Below, piece after piece: positions 9,548 to 18,735 of a DNA stretch of 64,000 nt; the first letter of the stretch is position 1, and each line of letters starts with the position of its first letter. The position numbers and the translations under genes are program-made. Source of the stretch: CBDHDJ01 sp965261645 (GTDB lineage: Bacteria > Pseudomonadota > Alphaproteobacteria > SHVV01); assembly GCA_965261645.1 (NCBI GenBank), contig CBDHDJ010000001.1, forward strand, positions 290,277 to 354,276, given 5' to 3'. Under the pieces are notes generated by a model. The model was not told the origin of the DNA, did no database searches, and saw nothing but the letters and a program-made list of their open reading frames with translations.

Positions 9548-9918
9548 TCCTCGTCTCCCCCATGCCCGATCATGTTTTTTTTGAGAAGCCGGTTCTCCAG
9601 CGAAAGTTCGGCGACCAACTCCTTCAAGTCGCGCATCTCCTGGCGCAGGCCTTTAACCTCGCCCGAGGTCGCTTGGCGCCCGGTGTCGCCGGCGAGCCGC
9701 TTCTTGCCCGCTTCCAAAAACTCTTTCGACCAGCTGTAATACAGACCCTCGGCGATGCCCTCGCGGCGGCACAAGGCGGCGATGCTCTCCTCGCCGCGCA
9801 GGCCCGACACCACGATCCGGATCTTCTCCTCAGCCGTATACTGCTTGCGTGTCTTGCGGCGAATATCCCGAACCGTTCCATCCGCCGGGTCGTTCTTGCT
9901 CATTGATTTCTGTCTCAT
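9544..9918 (-). CDS. IS3-family transposase OrfA
   Basis: The 124-residue product carries the IS3 helix-turn-helix (RKQYTAEEKIRIVVSGLRGE, then ALCRREGIAEGLYYSWSKEF) and a C-terminal leucine-zipper-like coiled coil (LRQEMRDLKELVAELSLENR). It is identical in the compared stretch to the OrfA at 38655-39029. An internal Met (MSKND, at 9903) is an alternative start. Confidence 0.9.
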   Translation of the reverse strand: MRQKSMSKNDPADGTVRDIRRKTRKQYTAEEKIRIVVSGLRGEESIAALCRREGIAEGLYYSWSKEFLEAGKKRLAGDTGRQATSGEVKGLRQEMRDLKELVAELSLENRLLKKNMIGHGGDEE

Positions 9919-10005
9919 CTTCGTTCCCTTCGGTCACTACGATGAGACAGAAATCCTCCGGTATGCAATTACCTCAATTTGTCCCAAAGGCGCTGACGTC
10001 AGACA

Positions 10006-10415
10006 CATCGACGATAGAGGCCGGGAAACGCGAACGGCGGGCGATCCTCCTCTCCGGCCAACCGGAACCACGCCGCTGCCTTGATCGGGTTGCTATTCGC
10101 ACCTGGAATCGATTCGCTCGGGTGATACTCGGCAAACGATGTCGCCGGCACCAGGCAGCGCTGGCTCACATTGAGGATGACGCCCCAGCTCTTGTACAGA
10201 TTCCGCGCATTGGTCACCCAGCTGCGCGGGGTCCTGTCCCATCCCCACCGGGCCTTGACCAGTTCCCGGGCGCCGTCATCGCCGATCCGGACGATCGGCA
10301 CTTCGGCATCCGGAAAGATCGCCGTAAGCGGTTCCTGATTGCCCAGCCGATCCAGAGCGTTGAACAAGTGCCGCATTGCGTCCTGCGGCATCGTGTTGGC
10401 GTACAAGTTGCACAT
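10006..10415 (-). pseudogene. yedK: SOS-associated abasic-site peptidase YedK (HMCES family), 3'-truncated
   Basis: HMCES/YedK proteins covalently trap abasic sites in single-stranded DNA through their N-terminal cysteine. Here Cys2 follows Met (MCNLYANTM), VTNARNLYKS supplies the conserved Asn region and RCLVPATSFAEYHP the conserved Glu. About 136 residues remain of the usual 200-230; the sequence ends at FAFPGLYRR against IS3 copy 1, so the active-site His region is lost. The frame closes a few bases inside the IS. The ATG at 10415 has GGAGG six bases upstream. It lies 124 bp downstream of dnaE2 on the same strand, consistent with an SOS-linked unit. Confidence 0.85.
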
Positions 10416-10539
10416 TGAACCCTCCTACGGCTACCGCGTCGCCGCCGTTGATCGTGGCCCCGGCCAATTGATATCCCGAAACTCGGCGCCTTGCGTGGGT
10501 TTCAGGGCCGACCCCAAACCTTTACATCCAGCGCCGCGT

Positions 10540-13500
10540 TCAATGGAAGTCCCGGCTTTTAGGGACGATGCGCACGTCACGGGGGTGGCGCGATGCGGGC
10601 GCGGGCATCGGCAGGCCGGTCCCGTTCGCGTGGAACGCGGCCGATCCGGAACCACCGGAGGCAAGGCGCAAGAGCACGTCGGAGCGGTCTTCCAGACTCC
10701 GGGCCACCACATGGACGATCTCCACGTCGCGCTGCACATGGCCCTGGACCGCCAGCAGCCGGGACTGCATGACGGCCTTGCGGCAGTCCGCCATCACCTT
10801 GGGCCACACGACGAGATTGGCGACCCCGGTCTCGTCCTCAAGGGTGATGAAGCAGACGCCCTTGGCACTGCCCGGCCGCTGCCTGACCAGGACCAGGCCC
10901 GCAAGCTTGACCTTTTGCCCGTTGCGGCTGCGCTTGAGATCGGCGGCGGAGATATAGCGCTGTTTGCGCAGGCTCTTGCGCAGAAAGGACAGGGGATGCG
11001 CCTTCAGCGAAAGGCGCAGCGTCCGGTAGTCCTCGACGACCTGCTCGCAGACCGGCATGACCGGCAAGGAAACCGGCGGCTCGCTACCCTCATCGCGGAC
11101 CGACCGGAACAGAGGCAGGTCGGGCGCGTCCTTCAGCGCCCTGGCCTCCCAAAGCGCCTGCCTGCGGTCGATGTCGAGCGACCGGAAAGCATCGGCCGCG
11201 GCCAGCCGGCGGATCGCAGCGGCGCTCAGTCCGGCGCGCTCCTGCAATTCCCGGAGGTCACCGTAAGGCCGCTCGCGATGGTCCATGATCCGCTGCCCGG
11301 CCTCCTGGCGCAGCCCCTCGATCCGGCGCAACCCCAGCCGAACCGCAAACCGCTCCGCGCCGGTGGGCTCCAGCGTCGTGTCCCAGTCCGAATAGTTCAC
11401 ATCCGGTTGCCGCAGTTCGATCCGGTGCTCGCGTGCATCGCGCACGATCTGAGCCGGCGCGTAGAACCCCATGGGTTGGGAGTTGAGCAGCGCGGTGCAA
11501 AAGACATCCGGGAAGTGGCATTTAATCCAGCTTGAGACATAGACCAGCAGGGCGAACGAGGCCGCATGGCTCTCGGGGAACCCGTATTCCCCGAACCCCT
11601 TGATCTGCTCGAAACAACGTTTGGCGAATTCCGGATCGTAGCCCCGCGCTATCATGCGCCCGACCATCTTCTCCTCCAGCGCGCCGATGGTGCACCGGGA
11701 ACGGAACGTCGCCATCGCCTTGCGCAGCTCATTGGCCTCGGCGGGCGAGAACTTCGCCGCGTCGATGGCGATCTTCATCGCCTGCTCCTGGAATATCGGC
11801 ACGCCCAGGGTGCGGCCGAGAATGTTCTTCAGCTCTAGCGGATCGTGCGGCGGGCCGGGGCTCGGGTAGTCCACCGGCTCCTCCCCTGACCGGCGGCGCA
11901 GGTAGGGATGCACCATGTCGCCCTGGATTGGGCCGGGACGGACGATGGCAACCTCGATCACCAGATCATAGAACCGGCGCGGGCGCAGGCGCGGCAGCAT
12001 GTTCATCTGCGCCCGGCTTTCGACCTGGAAGACGCCGACGCTGTCACCCCGGCAGAGCATGTCGTAGACCCGCGGGTCCTCTTGCGGGATGCTCGCCAGG
12101 GTATGGGACTGTCCGTGGTGGGCCTCGATCAGATCGAAGCACTTGCGGATGCAGGTGAGCATGCCGAGCGCCAGGATGTCGATCTTGAGGATGCCTAGCG
12201 CGTCGATATCGTCCTTGTCCCATTCGATGAAGCTGCGCTCCGCCATGGCGCCGTTGCCGATCGGCACGGTTTCGGTCAACGGACGTTCGGTCAGGATGAA
12301 GCCGCCGACATGCTGGCCGAGATGCCGGGGCATGCCGATCAACTGCCGGGCCAGGAGAATGGTCCGGCGCAGAACCGGATCGGCCATGTCGAGCCCGGCC
12401 TCGTTCGCATGTCCGTGATCGACGTCTTGTCCCCAGCTGCCCCAGACGGTCTTCGCCAACACACCTGTCACGTCCTCGGACAGGCCCATGACCTTGCCCA
12501 CCTCGCGGATGGCCGAGCGGGGGCGGTAATGGATCACCGTGGCGCAGAGGCCGGCCCGGTCGCGCCCATACTTGCCGTAGATATGCTGGATCACCTCCTC
12601 GCGCCGTTCGTGCTCAAAATCCACGTCGATATCGGGCGGCTCCTTGCGCTCCTCGCTGATGAAACGCTCGAATAGAAGATCGTGTTTGGCGGGGTCCACG
12701 GCGGTGATGCCCAGCACATAGCAGACGGCGGAATTGGCGGCCGAGCCGCGCCCCTGACAGAGGATCGGCGGCGAGGCCTCATGCCTGGCGAAGCGGACGA
12801 GGTCATGGACCGTCAGGAAATACCGCGCGATGTCGAGCTTTTCGATCATCGCCAGTTCTTTCTTCAGGAGCGCCACGATCTCCGGGCTAACACCATCGGG
12901 ATAGCGCCATTGCGCGCCTTGCCAGGTGAGTTGTTCCAGCCGGTCCTGGGGGCGCATGCCCTCCGGGACCGCCTCGCGCGGATATTCGTAGGCGAGTTCC
13001 TCGAGATCGAACCGGCAGGCATCGGCGACGTCGCGTGCGGCGCGGACGGCATGCGGCCATTCGGAAAAGAGACGGATCATTTCCCGCGGCGGCTTCAGAT
13101 GCCGTTCGGCGCTCGGTTCCAGCCGGAAGCCGGCGGTGGCCAGGGTGCATTTCTCGCGGATGCAGGTCATCACGTCTTGCAAGGGCCGCCTCGCGGGTTC
13201 GTGGTAGAGCACATCGTTGGTGGCGAGAATGCCGAGACCGTGGGCGGCGGCGAGCCGGTCGAGCCGGTTGATCCGCGCCCGGTCCTCGCCCCGGTAGAGG
13301 CAGGACGCCGCGATGTGGCCCAGGCTTGGCAGCCGTTCGGCCAGTCCGGGCAGGCCGCGGGCGAAGCGCTCAACGTCGCCGGGCGGCACGGCGATCAGCT
13401 GGAGGTCCGTTCCTTCGGCGGCCAAGTCGTCGAGCGTCAGATCGCAGACGCCTTTCTTCTGCCAGTTCCCTTGCCGATCACGCATCTTGCCTTTTGAAAG

Positions 13501-13788
13501 CAGGCGGGAAAGCCGGCCATAGGCATCGCGGTCCTTGGGATAGGCCAGGAATGTCTCGCCGCTCGCCAGTGATAAGCGGCAGCCGATGACCGGCCGCAGG
13601 CCCGCCTTCCGTGCCTCCACGTGAAGTCGCACGACTCCGGCGAGCGTATTGAGGTCGGCGATACCGATGGCGTCGTGGCCCTGTACACAGGCGGTCAGCA
13701 CCAACTCTGCCGCGTCCGATGCCCCGCGCAGGAAAGAAAAGCCGGAAGCGACTGCGAGCTCGACGAAGGGTGCGCGGCCCGCCGTCAT
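10540..13788 (-). CDS. dnaE2: error-prone DNA polymerase DnaE2 (ImuC)
   Basis: C-family polymerase that carries out damage-induced mutagenic synthesis with ImuA and ImuB. The 1082-residue product has the N-terminal PHP domain (VELAVASGFSFLRGAS, then DAIGIADLNTLAG), the polymerase active-site motif PDIDVDFEHERREEVIQ near residue 400, LGQHVGGFILTERPL, and a C-terminal OB-fold segment (VKLAGLVLVRQRPGSAKGVC). The DnaE2 length and the missing tau-binding tail distinguish it from replicative DnaE. The ATG at 13788 overlaps the imuB stop (ATGA), so translation is coupled. An open frame continues upstream of this ATG inside imuB but is antisense-free overlap, not part of the protein. Confidence 0.95.
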   Translation of the reverse strand: MTAGRAPFVELAVASGFSFLRGASDAAELVLTACVQGHDAIGIADLNTLAGVVRLHVEARKAGLRPVIGCRLSLASGETFLAYPKDRDAYGRLSRLLSKGKMRDRQGNWQKKGVCDLTLDDLAAEGTDLQLIAVPPGDVERFARGLPGLAERLPSLGHIAASCLYRGEDRARINRLDRLAAAHGLGILATNDVLYHEPARRPLQDVMTCIREKCTLATAGFRLEPSAERHLKPPREMIRLFSEWPHAVRAARDVADACRFDLEELAYEYPREAVPEGMRPQDRLEQLTWQGAQWRYPDGVSPEIVALLKKELAMIEKLDIARYFLTVHDLVRFARHEASPPILCQGRGSAANSAVCYVLGITAVDPAKHDLLFERFISEERKEPPDIDVDFEHERREEVIQHIYGKYGRDRAGLCATVIHYRPRSAIREVGKVMGLSEDVTGVLAKTVWGSWGQDVDHGHANEAGLDMADPVLRRTILLARQLIGMPRHLGQHVGGFILTERPLTETVPIGNGAMAERSFIEWDKDDIDALGILKIDILALGMLTCIRKCFDLIEAHHGQSHTLASIPQEDPRVYDMLCRGDSVGVFQVESRAQMNMLPRLRPRRFYDLVIEVAIVRPGPIQGDMVHPYLRRRSGEEPVDYPSPGPPHDPLELKNILGRTLGVPIFQEQAMKIAIDAAKFSPAEANELRKAMATFRSRCTIGALEEKMVGRMIARGYDPEFAKRCFEQIKGFGEYGFPESHAASFALLVYVSSWIKCHFPDVFCTALLNSQPMGFYAPAQIVRDAREHRIELRQPDVNYSDWDTTLEPTGAERFAVRLGLRRIEGLRQEAGQRIMDHRERPYGDLRELQERAGLSAAAIRRLAAADAFRSLDIDRRQALWEARALKDAPDLPLFRSVRDEGSEPPVSLPVMPVCEQVVEDYRTLRLSLKAHPLSFLRKSLRKQRYISAADLKRSRNGQKVKLAGLVLVRQRPGSAKGVCFITLEDETGVANLVVWPKVMADCRKAVMQSRLLAVQGHVQRDVEIVHVVARSLEDRSDVLLRLASGGSGSAAFHANGTGLPMPAPASRHPRDVRIVPKSRDFH

Positions 13789-15353
13789 TCGAAGACCCCA
13801 TGCACGAACCAGCGCGGCGACGCCCCCCGGCCATCTCCAAGCAGGCCCTCGCGGTAGAGCCAGAGGCGCATCCCCCGCTGGTCCTCGATCCTGAAGTAGT
13901 CGCGCATCCGCGACCCCGGCCGGGCGCGCCACCACTCCGGCCCGATCCGCTCGGGGCCACCAAACCCGGTCACCCGGTAGGTCACGCGGCGCCAGATGAA
14001 GCGGGCGGGCGGGCCTTCCGGCGCGGTATAGATCACGCAGACCTCTTCGGCGGGATCCAGCAGCCGGACCGGGCGTGGCGCGGCCAGGGTCGCCGAAGCC
14101 GGCGCCGGCGGTTCCATCGCCGCCGCCCAGCCTTCCCGCCGCTCCGGAATATGGCTTTCGCGCAAGCCGGCCCGTTTGACTGCGGCAGACCCAAAGCGCG
14201 CGGTCAGCCGGTCGATCAGCCGGGCAAGCTCGACCGCCTCTTCGGCCTCCCCGCCGAGCCGGATCTGGATCGCGGAGAGCGGTTCGACCGCCGGGGCGCC
14301 GAGCATGATCAGGTCGAACCCGAAACCGGGATCGATCCGCTCCAGCTTGCCGTCGAACAGGCGGCGAATATGTTCCGCGTCGCGGGTCGGGTGCGCAGCG
14401 GCGGCCGCGACCCGCGCCGTCTCCCCATCCGTACGATAGATCGTGAGCACGATGCGGCGCGCGCCGAGCCCCGCCTCTCCGAGGCGTTTGCAAAGTTGCC
14501 CGGCCAGCTCCGGAAGATAAGGAAGTGGGTCCTGGACCGGTTCCGCGAGGCGCGCCTCGGCGACGAACCGGGGTGGATCGCCGGGTGCATTTACCGGCTC
14601 GGGCGTACGCCCCATCATCTGGTCGAGACGGATGAGCGGATTCCCGGACGGATCGCCGTGGCCAAAGCGCCGCGCCAGCGGCAGGCGCGGCACGGCGGAC
14701 AGCGCACCGACCGTCTTGAGGCCGAGGCGGTCCAGAACCATTACCGTCTCCGGGTTCAGCCGGAGCGATCGGACCGGAAGCGGCGCCATGCGGGCGGCGA
14801 GGTCTTCGTATGTGCAGATATCCCGCGCATCGCCCAGACGCGAAAGCGCCCAGGCCGCTCCGTGGGTGGGAGCAGCGGCCAACCGGCAAGAAAAGCCGAG
14901 CCCGGTCAGTCTTTCCTCGATGTCGCGCAGCATCGCGGCTTCTCCGCCCCACAGATGATCCGAGCCGGTCGTATCCATCACGATGCCCGCCGTCCCGTCC
15001 ACGGTGGTCCACGGACACCAGCGCCGGGCCCACAACATGAGTCGCTCCAGTGCTTTGACGTCCGCGCCGATATCGGCCTGCTCCACGAGCAGTCCGGGGC
15101 AGAGAGCGCGCATGTCGGCGACACGCCCTCCTTTCCTGACGCCCGCTTGTTCCGCGGCGCCGTTGGCGGCATGGACCACAGGACCGTGGGGGCCATCGCG
15201 GGCGAGCGCTACCGGCAGGTCCCCGGCAGGCGCTTTACCCCGCCGGTCTACTCGCCGCCGCCAGCATTCGATGGCAAAGCGCGGGAACCAGATCGCTGTC
15301 ACCCTGTGCACGATCGAATCCCGGCGGCCAGGCGGCTTGTTCACGCACGGCAT
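13785..15353 (-). CDS. imuB: ImuB, Y-family polymerase-like mutasome protein
   Basis: ImuB is a catalytically inactive Y-family polymerase relative that bridges DnaE2 to the sliding clamp. The 522-residue product shows the N-terminal VTAIWFPRFAIE, the Y-family little-finger and thumb region (LRLNPETVMVLDRLGLKTVGALS), and a C-terminal tail with ERIGPEWW and RDYFRIEDQRGMRLWLYREG, the usual ImuB ending. The acidic residues needed for polymerisation are not evident. The ATG at 15353 leaves about 17 residues before the usual start, so an internal GTG may be the true start. The gene lies between imuA (36 bp gap) and dnaE2 (4-bp overlap). Confidence 0.93.
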   Translation of the reverse strand: MPCVNKPPGRRDSIVHRVTAIWFPRFAIECWRRRVDRRGKAPAGDLPVALARDGPHGPVVHAANGAAEQAGVRKGGRVADMRALCPGLLVEQADIGADVKALERLMLWARRWCPWTTVDGTAGIVMDTTGSDHLWGGEAAMLRDIEERLTGLGFSCRLAAAPTHGAAWALSRLGDARDICTYEDLAARMAPLPVRSLRLNPETVMVLDRLGLKTVGALSAVPRLPLARRFGHGDPSGNPLIRLDQMMGRTPEPVNAPGDPPRFVAEARLAEPVQDPLPYLPELAGQLCKRLGEAGLGARRIVLTIYRTDGETARVAAAAAHPTRDAEHIRRLFDGKLERIDPGFGFDLIMLGAPAVEPLSAIQIRLGGEAEEAVELARLIDRLTARFGSAAVKRAGLRESHIPERREGWAAAMEPPAPASATLAAPRPVRLLDPAEEVCVIYTAPEGPPARFIWRRVTYRVTGFGGPERIGPEWWRARPGSRMRDYFRIEDQRGMRLWLYREGLLGDGRGASPRWFVHGVFE

Positions 15354-15389
15354 CGGAAGAAGCGCCTTGGCGTAGTTCCACGGAACCGC

Positions 15390-16070
15390 TCAGACCGCGC
15401 GGGCGAAGTCCGTCGCGGCGCCTGTTTCCTCATTGGCCCGGTCGCTGTCCAGCACCAGGTGTTGATGGGCCGGGTCATAGCTGGCGGTCCAGACGCCGGG
15501 CGGCCGCAAGCGCGACCGGAACAGCTCCACCCGCCAGCGCGGCAAACCCGGTGCGCGAAGGTCGAAAGCATGCCGGTCAGAGGGGAGCGGACCGACGCGC
15601 CAGCGCTCGCGCGCGGCGCTGAGATTGGGTTGCGTGAACCGACGCAGGAGCCAGCAAGGGACACCGTGGGCCTCCGAGCGCAGCGCCAGGCGTTTGGTCG
15701 CAGTAAAATCCACGGCGGGGGGATCGCCCCAGATCTCCGCGATCACACCGCCGAGTGAAGCCCACCCCAAACCCTGTTCGGCCGTCCAAAGTGAATCCCG
15801 GGCGCTCGGCGCATCGACCTTGAGCACATCCACGCCCGGACGCATACCCGCCAGGCACGGCCGTCCCGCCTCGAGCCGCGACATCCGGTCCTGGACCCAG
15901 AGCACGGGCTTGCCGCCCGGTCCGAGTTGGGCCAGCACGAACCCTGTCACGGCTCCGTCCATGGGGGTCTCGGCAAAAACCTCCGAAAGCATGGCTGGCG
16001 CTGGTTCCGCTTGTGGGTGGAGGCACGGGCGTTCCATATGGGATGCGGGGTAGAAGTCGACGCACGGCAC
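15390..16070 (-). CDS. imuA: ImuA, RecA-like mutasome protein
   Basis: First gene of the imuA-imuB-dnaE2 cassette. The roughly 226-residue product resembles the alphaproteobacterial ImuA family: GAVTGFVLAQLGPGGKPVLWVQDRMS, LWTAEQGL, IWGDPPAVDFTATKRLALRSEA and VPCWLLRR. It is related to RecA/SulA and is needed with ImuB and DnaE2 for induced mutagenesis. The annotated start is a GTG; the ATG at 16037 is an alternative that would shorten it by 11 residues. A LexA-type site lies 18 bp upstream of the GTG. Confidence 0.88.
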   Translation of the reverse strand: MPCVDFYPASHMERPCLHPQAEPAPAMLSEVFAETPMDGAVTGFVLAQLGPGGKPVLWVQDRMSRLEAGRPCLAGMRPGVDVLKVDAPSARDSLWTAEQGLGWASLGGVIAEIWGDPPAVDFTATKRLALRSEAHGVPCWLLRRFTQPNLSAARERWRVGPLPSDRHAFDLRAPGLPRWRVELFRSRLRPPGVWTASYDPAHQHLVLDSDRANEETGAATDFARAV

Positions 16071-16087
16071 TGATAGATCCTTCCTTT

Positions 16088-16102
16088 GTTCTTTGTTCGT
16101 TC
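16088..16102. promoter_or_regulatory. LexA (SOS) operator, GTTC-N7-GTTC
   Basis: The plus strand reads GTTCTTTGTTCGTTC, a perfect match to the direct-repeat operator GTTC-N7-GTTC bound by alphaproteobacterial LexA. It lies 18-32 bp upstream of the imuA start, where it would cover the promoter. In the direction of transcription it reads GAAC-N7-GAAC. This makes damage-inducible control of imuA-imuB-dnaE2 likely. Confidence 0.85.
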
Positions 16103-16407
16103 TACATCCCTCAACTAAGTTCCGTCAATTCCCATGCGCCATACACCGGCAGAATCTCAGATTCGATTGCCGCCCCTGACAGGCATCGCGCTCTTCCTCG
16201 TAGCAACGATGGACTGGGCGGCGAGAGAGGCTCGGGAGTGGGATGAGCCGGAGCTGGATGGGATATTTTGCAGGGATCGTGGCAAGGCGCAGGCGCGAGC
16301 AGGAGTGAGAACATGGTCAGCGCCCGATGCCCCAAGGGTCGAGGTCCAAGAAAATCGGCGTGCGCGACGCGGTTACCCGGACACTATCGTTGGGCGTCCG
16401 CCCCTAT
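16103..16407. other. intergenic between imuA and ISX copy 1
   Basis: No recognisable gene. Short open frames exist on both strands but show no family motif or ribosome binding site. The right end is the ISX insertion point. Confidence 0.5.
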
Positions 16408-17852
16408 CAGCCCGTTGATTAAGTGGTTTTTTTCCGGCTCTCACTCCCAGATGAGGAATGCGGCAGCGAAAGCCGTCTGGCCGCTTTGCGAGCCCCCCCG
16501 TGCCACCAGCATGGCCCCGGTGGGCGTGAGCAGAACGAAAATACCGCCATATCCGCCCGCCACGGCCTCCCGCGGGGTGCCGGCGCCGATGAGCTGGCGC
16601 ATCAGTAACGATAGATTGTGGCCGGCGACGTGGAGCAGGTATCGCTTGTGCACATTCTCTCGCCCGCGCAGCCAGGTTCGTCGCATGCCGCCACGATCGA
16701 GGTTGTGGGCAAAGCAGCGCTCGACGATCTCGGCGCGCAGCTTGAAGGCCTCGCGGGCGACCCCGGACTTGAGCCGCGCACGGTTATTGGTGACCGCGCG
16801 CCGCGCCGCCTCATCACCGTGCCAGCGCGAAAAGCCGGTCTGCTTGGGCGCCGCGATCCGGGTCTTCCAGGGACTGTCGTTCAGAGCCCTCAAGACCGCC
16901 CGTGAGTGATAACCTTTGTCGGCGACGCATTCGGCCGGGTCCTCCGATGTCGGTGCCGCATCCACCGCCTCGAGGTTTGCCTCGGCCTTCGCCAGGGTCT
17001 TGGAAAGCGTCGTGGTGTCGCCCTCATCGGCCGGGTGCAGCTCGGCCGCCACCACCGCGCCGGTGTCCAGATCCACCGCGTGCTCGGGCTTGTAGGCCAG
17101 ATGCGTCGTGCCGTCCTTCATCTTGGTGATCTTGGCCTCGGGGTCGCTCTTCGAAACCCAATCCGTGTTGGAAAGCTTCTTGCCCTTGCGCTTCCGGTCC
17201 AGACGCGCCAGGTCCTCGGCCGTGGGTGTCTCGACCCCGCTTTCCCGGGCCAGGCGCTCCAGCATCTCCCGGTAGCCTTCGCCGTTGTCGCGCCGCACGA
17301 TGTTCCGCAGCGCCGCGTTGGCCTCCATGGTCGAGGCATCGACGCCGATGCGCTCGCCCTTGATCAGCCCCGCCTCGGCGATCAGCACCAGAACCCAGTC
17401 GAAGACCGCCGCGTGGACTTCATGGGGCAGGCGCGTGCGGCTCCGTGACAGCCAGGAATGGTCCGGTACCCGATCACGGCTCCCCAGTCGCAGGAACGCC
17501 CGCAGCGAAAGCGAGTCCGAGCAGCGCCACTCCAGACCGCGCTCGCTGTCGATGCCCTCAAAGTAGCCCACCAGGTGCATCCGGAAATAGCGCCCGGGCG
17601 GCACCGAGGGCGCGCCCATCCGGACCGCGTAATAAGGCCGGCAGCTCGCCTCGGCAAAGGCGTCGAAGCCGCCCTCGATCAGCACCGACTGCAAGCGGTC
17701 ATAAAACACATGACCCGGAGAGCGCGGCATCTCCGACCAGCTCACCATCAGGTCCCCCTGACCATCCTTCTGCCGTCCCATCGCCATCGGCAAATCCCCC
17801 TGCAAATCAGGGAACCAGAGAATCAGACGGCGCCGACTTAATCAACGGGCTG
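16408..17852 (-). mobile_element. ISX copy 1 (DDE element, about 1.44 kb)
   Basis: Ends are CAGCCCGTTGATTAAGT and its inverse. Six copies occur in the window. In this copy the flanks differ (CTAT on the left, TTAA on the right), so no target duplication is seen, unlike copies 2, 3 and 5. The right-hand insertion point lies in a sigma factor gene. Confidence 0.9.
16441..17787 (-). CDS. ISX transposase (IS4/IS5-superfamily DDE)
   Basis: 448-residue DDE transposase starting MAMGRQKDGQG; the ATG is preceded by GGGGGA seven bases upstream. It has the DUF772-like N-terminal domain (PPGRYFRMHLVGYFEGIDSERGLEWR), the first catalytic region KGERIGVDASTMEAN, the second VADKGYHSRAVL, and a C-terminal region around EIVERCFAHNLDRGGMRR. 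The closest family appears to be IS1182/IS5-like, but I cannot fix it. The frame is intact. The residue after AEDLA is Arg here (as in copies 2 and 3), against Pro in copies 4 and 5. Confidence 0.88.
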   Translation of the reverse strand: MAMGRQKDGQGDLMVSWSEMPRSPGHVFYDRLQSVLIEGGFDAFAEASCRPYYAVRMGAPSVPPGRYFRMHLVGYFEGIDSERGLEWRCSDSLSLRAFLRLGSRDRVPDHSWLSRSRTRLPHEVHAAVFDWVLVLIAEAGLIKGERIGVDASTMEANAALRNIVRRDNGEGYREMLERLARESGVETPTAEDLARLDRKRKGKKLSNTDWVSKSDPEAKITKMKDGTTHLAYKPEHAVDLDTGAVVAAELHPADEGDTTTLSKTLAKAEANLEAVDAAPTSEDPAECVADKGYHSRAVLRALNDSPWKTRIAAPKQTGFSRWHGDEAARRAVTNNRARLKSGVAREAFKLRAEIVERCFAHNLDRGGMRRTWLRGRENVHKRYLLHVAGHNLSLLMRQLIGAGTPREAVAGGYGGIFVLLTPTGAMLVARGGSQSGQTAFAAAFLIWE

Positions 17853-18509
17853 TTAAGACAGTTGCGAACCGTCCGACCGGTGCAGCCAAACTGCTGTGCG
17901 ATCGTCGGCTGCGCGCCGCCAGCGCTTGCTAGATCGTCGGATCCAATCTTCACGAGAAAGTAGTGGCGAAGCAGAAAGACCTGGCGCAGCTGCGGGGGCA
18001 AACGGCCCAGCGCCTGATCGATCATCGCTAGATCCTCTATCGAGAGCCGCCGGTCGACCTCCTCTTCAAGAGCGACCAATTCCTCCACAACACCTTCGCG
18101 AGTCCATTCTGTCTCTCGGTTGTCCAAGTTTTCTTTGTCCCGATCCGCGTCCTCTCCCTTTCGCTTCTTTTTCTTCTTTCGCCCGAATCTCGCCCGGCGT
18201 GCATCGATGCACTTTCTTTCGAGATACTTCCAGAACCGCACCTGCATGAAGTCGCTGCGATCATCCTCAGCAAACAAGTCCTCGATCATGCCCAATTGAA
18301 CGTCGCCCTGCAGATCCTGACGGTCCTCCGAACCAAATGCCCTGAATTTGCCCCGGAAATGCGTATCGCAGCGCTCCAGAAGTTCCCGAAACAGGTCGTT
18401 CCGAATCCTCTCATCGCCGTTTCCGATAGCGCGACGGATGAAGTAGACGAGCGCTTCGGGGGACAGGTAGTCAGGACCACCTTCCTCCCTTTATCCTTGC
18501 CCGACTCAT
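17853..18509 (-). pseudogene. sigma-70-family RNA polymerase sigma factor-like, truncated by ISX
   Basis: The open frame includes a region-2-like part (LSPEALVYFIRRAIGNGDER, then FRELLERC, DFMQVRFWKYLERKCIDARR), a highly basic linker with KKKKKRK, and a region-4-like part (IDQALGRLPPQLRQVFLLRH, then QPTIAQQFGCTGRTVRNCL). It stops at ISX copy 1 right after the region-4 helix-turn-helix. No in-frame start codon follows the stop at about 18493; the likely original ATG at 18509 (MSRARIKGG) is one base out of frame, so there is also an N-terminal frameshift. It resembles small extracytoplasmic-type sigma factors but the 40-residue charged linker is unusual. Confidence 0.6.
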
Positions 18510-18694
18510 GAGCTCTCGACCACTCAGCGTCAGCGCCTCGCCGATCTGACGCTCAACCTCTGCCAGCCGCTTGTAGCCACTTCGTGTCAGCGGCTCTACG
18601 ACTGGTGGCTAGTCCGAACCTCCTCCGCCTGGCGAACTACCAGCACTCGAGGACTCCATAGCATCCATAGCGGATCCTTATCTCTAACCAACTA
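18510..18694. other. intergenic, upstream of sigma factor gene
   Basis: No gene seen. Ends at the TA target dinucleotide (18693-18694) of IS630-B copy 1. Confidence 0.5.
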
Positions 18695-18735
18695 GAGCGT
18701 TTTCCTATCATTTGCGGTCATAGCCGGCAGCAGCG

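Larger units (their letters stand above)
8494..10005 (-). mobile_element. IS3-family element copy 1
   Basis: Imperfect inverted ends TGTCCGTCATC (8494) and TGTCTGACGTCAG (complement at 10005), matched by the ends of copy 2 (38578-42593). The left flank is the truncated IS6 and the right flank is truncated yedK; the flanking 3-4 bases do not match, so no target duplication is present. Confidence 0.88.

Noticed and set aside
13719..15758. 679-codon plus-strand open frame
   Set aside because: Antisense to imuB and imuA, Arg/Pro/Gly-rich, no motif; a high-GC shadow.
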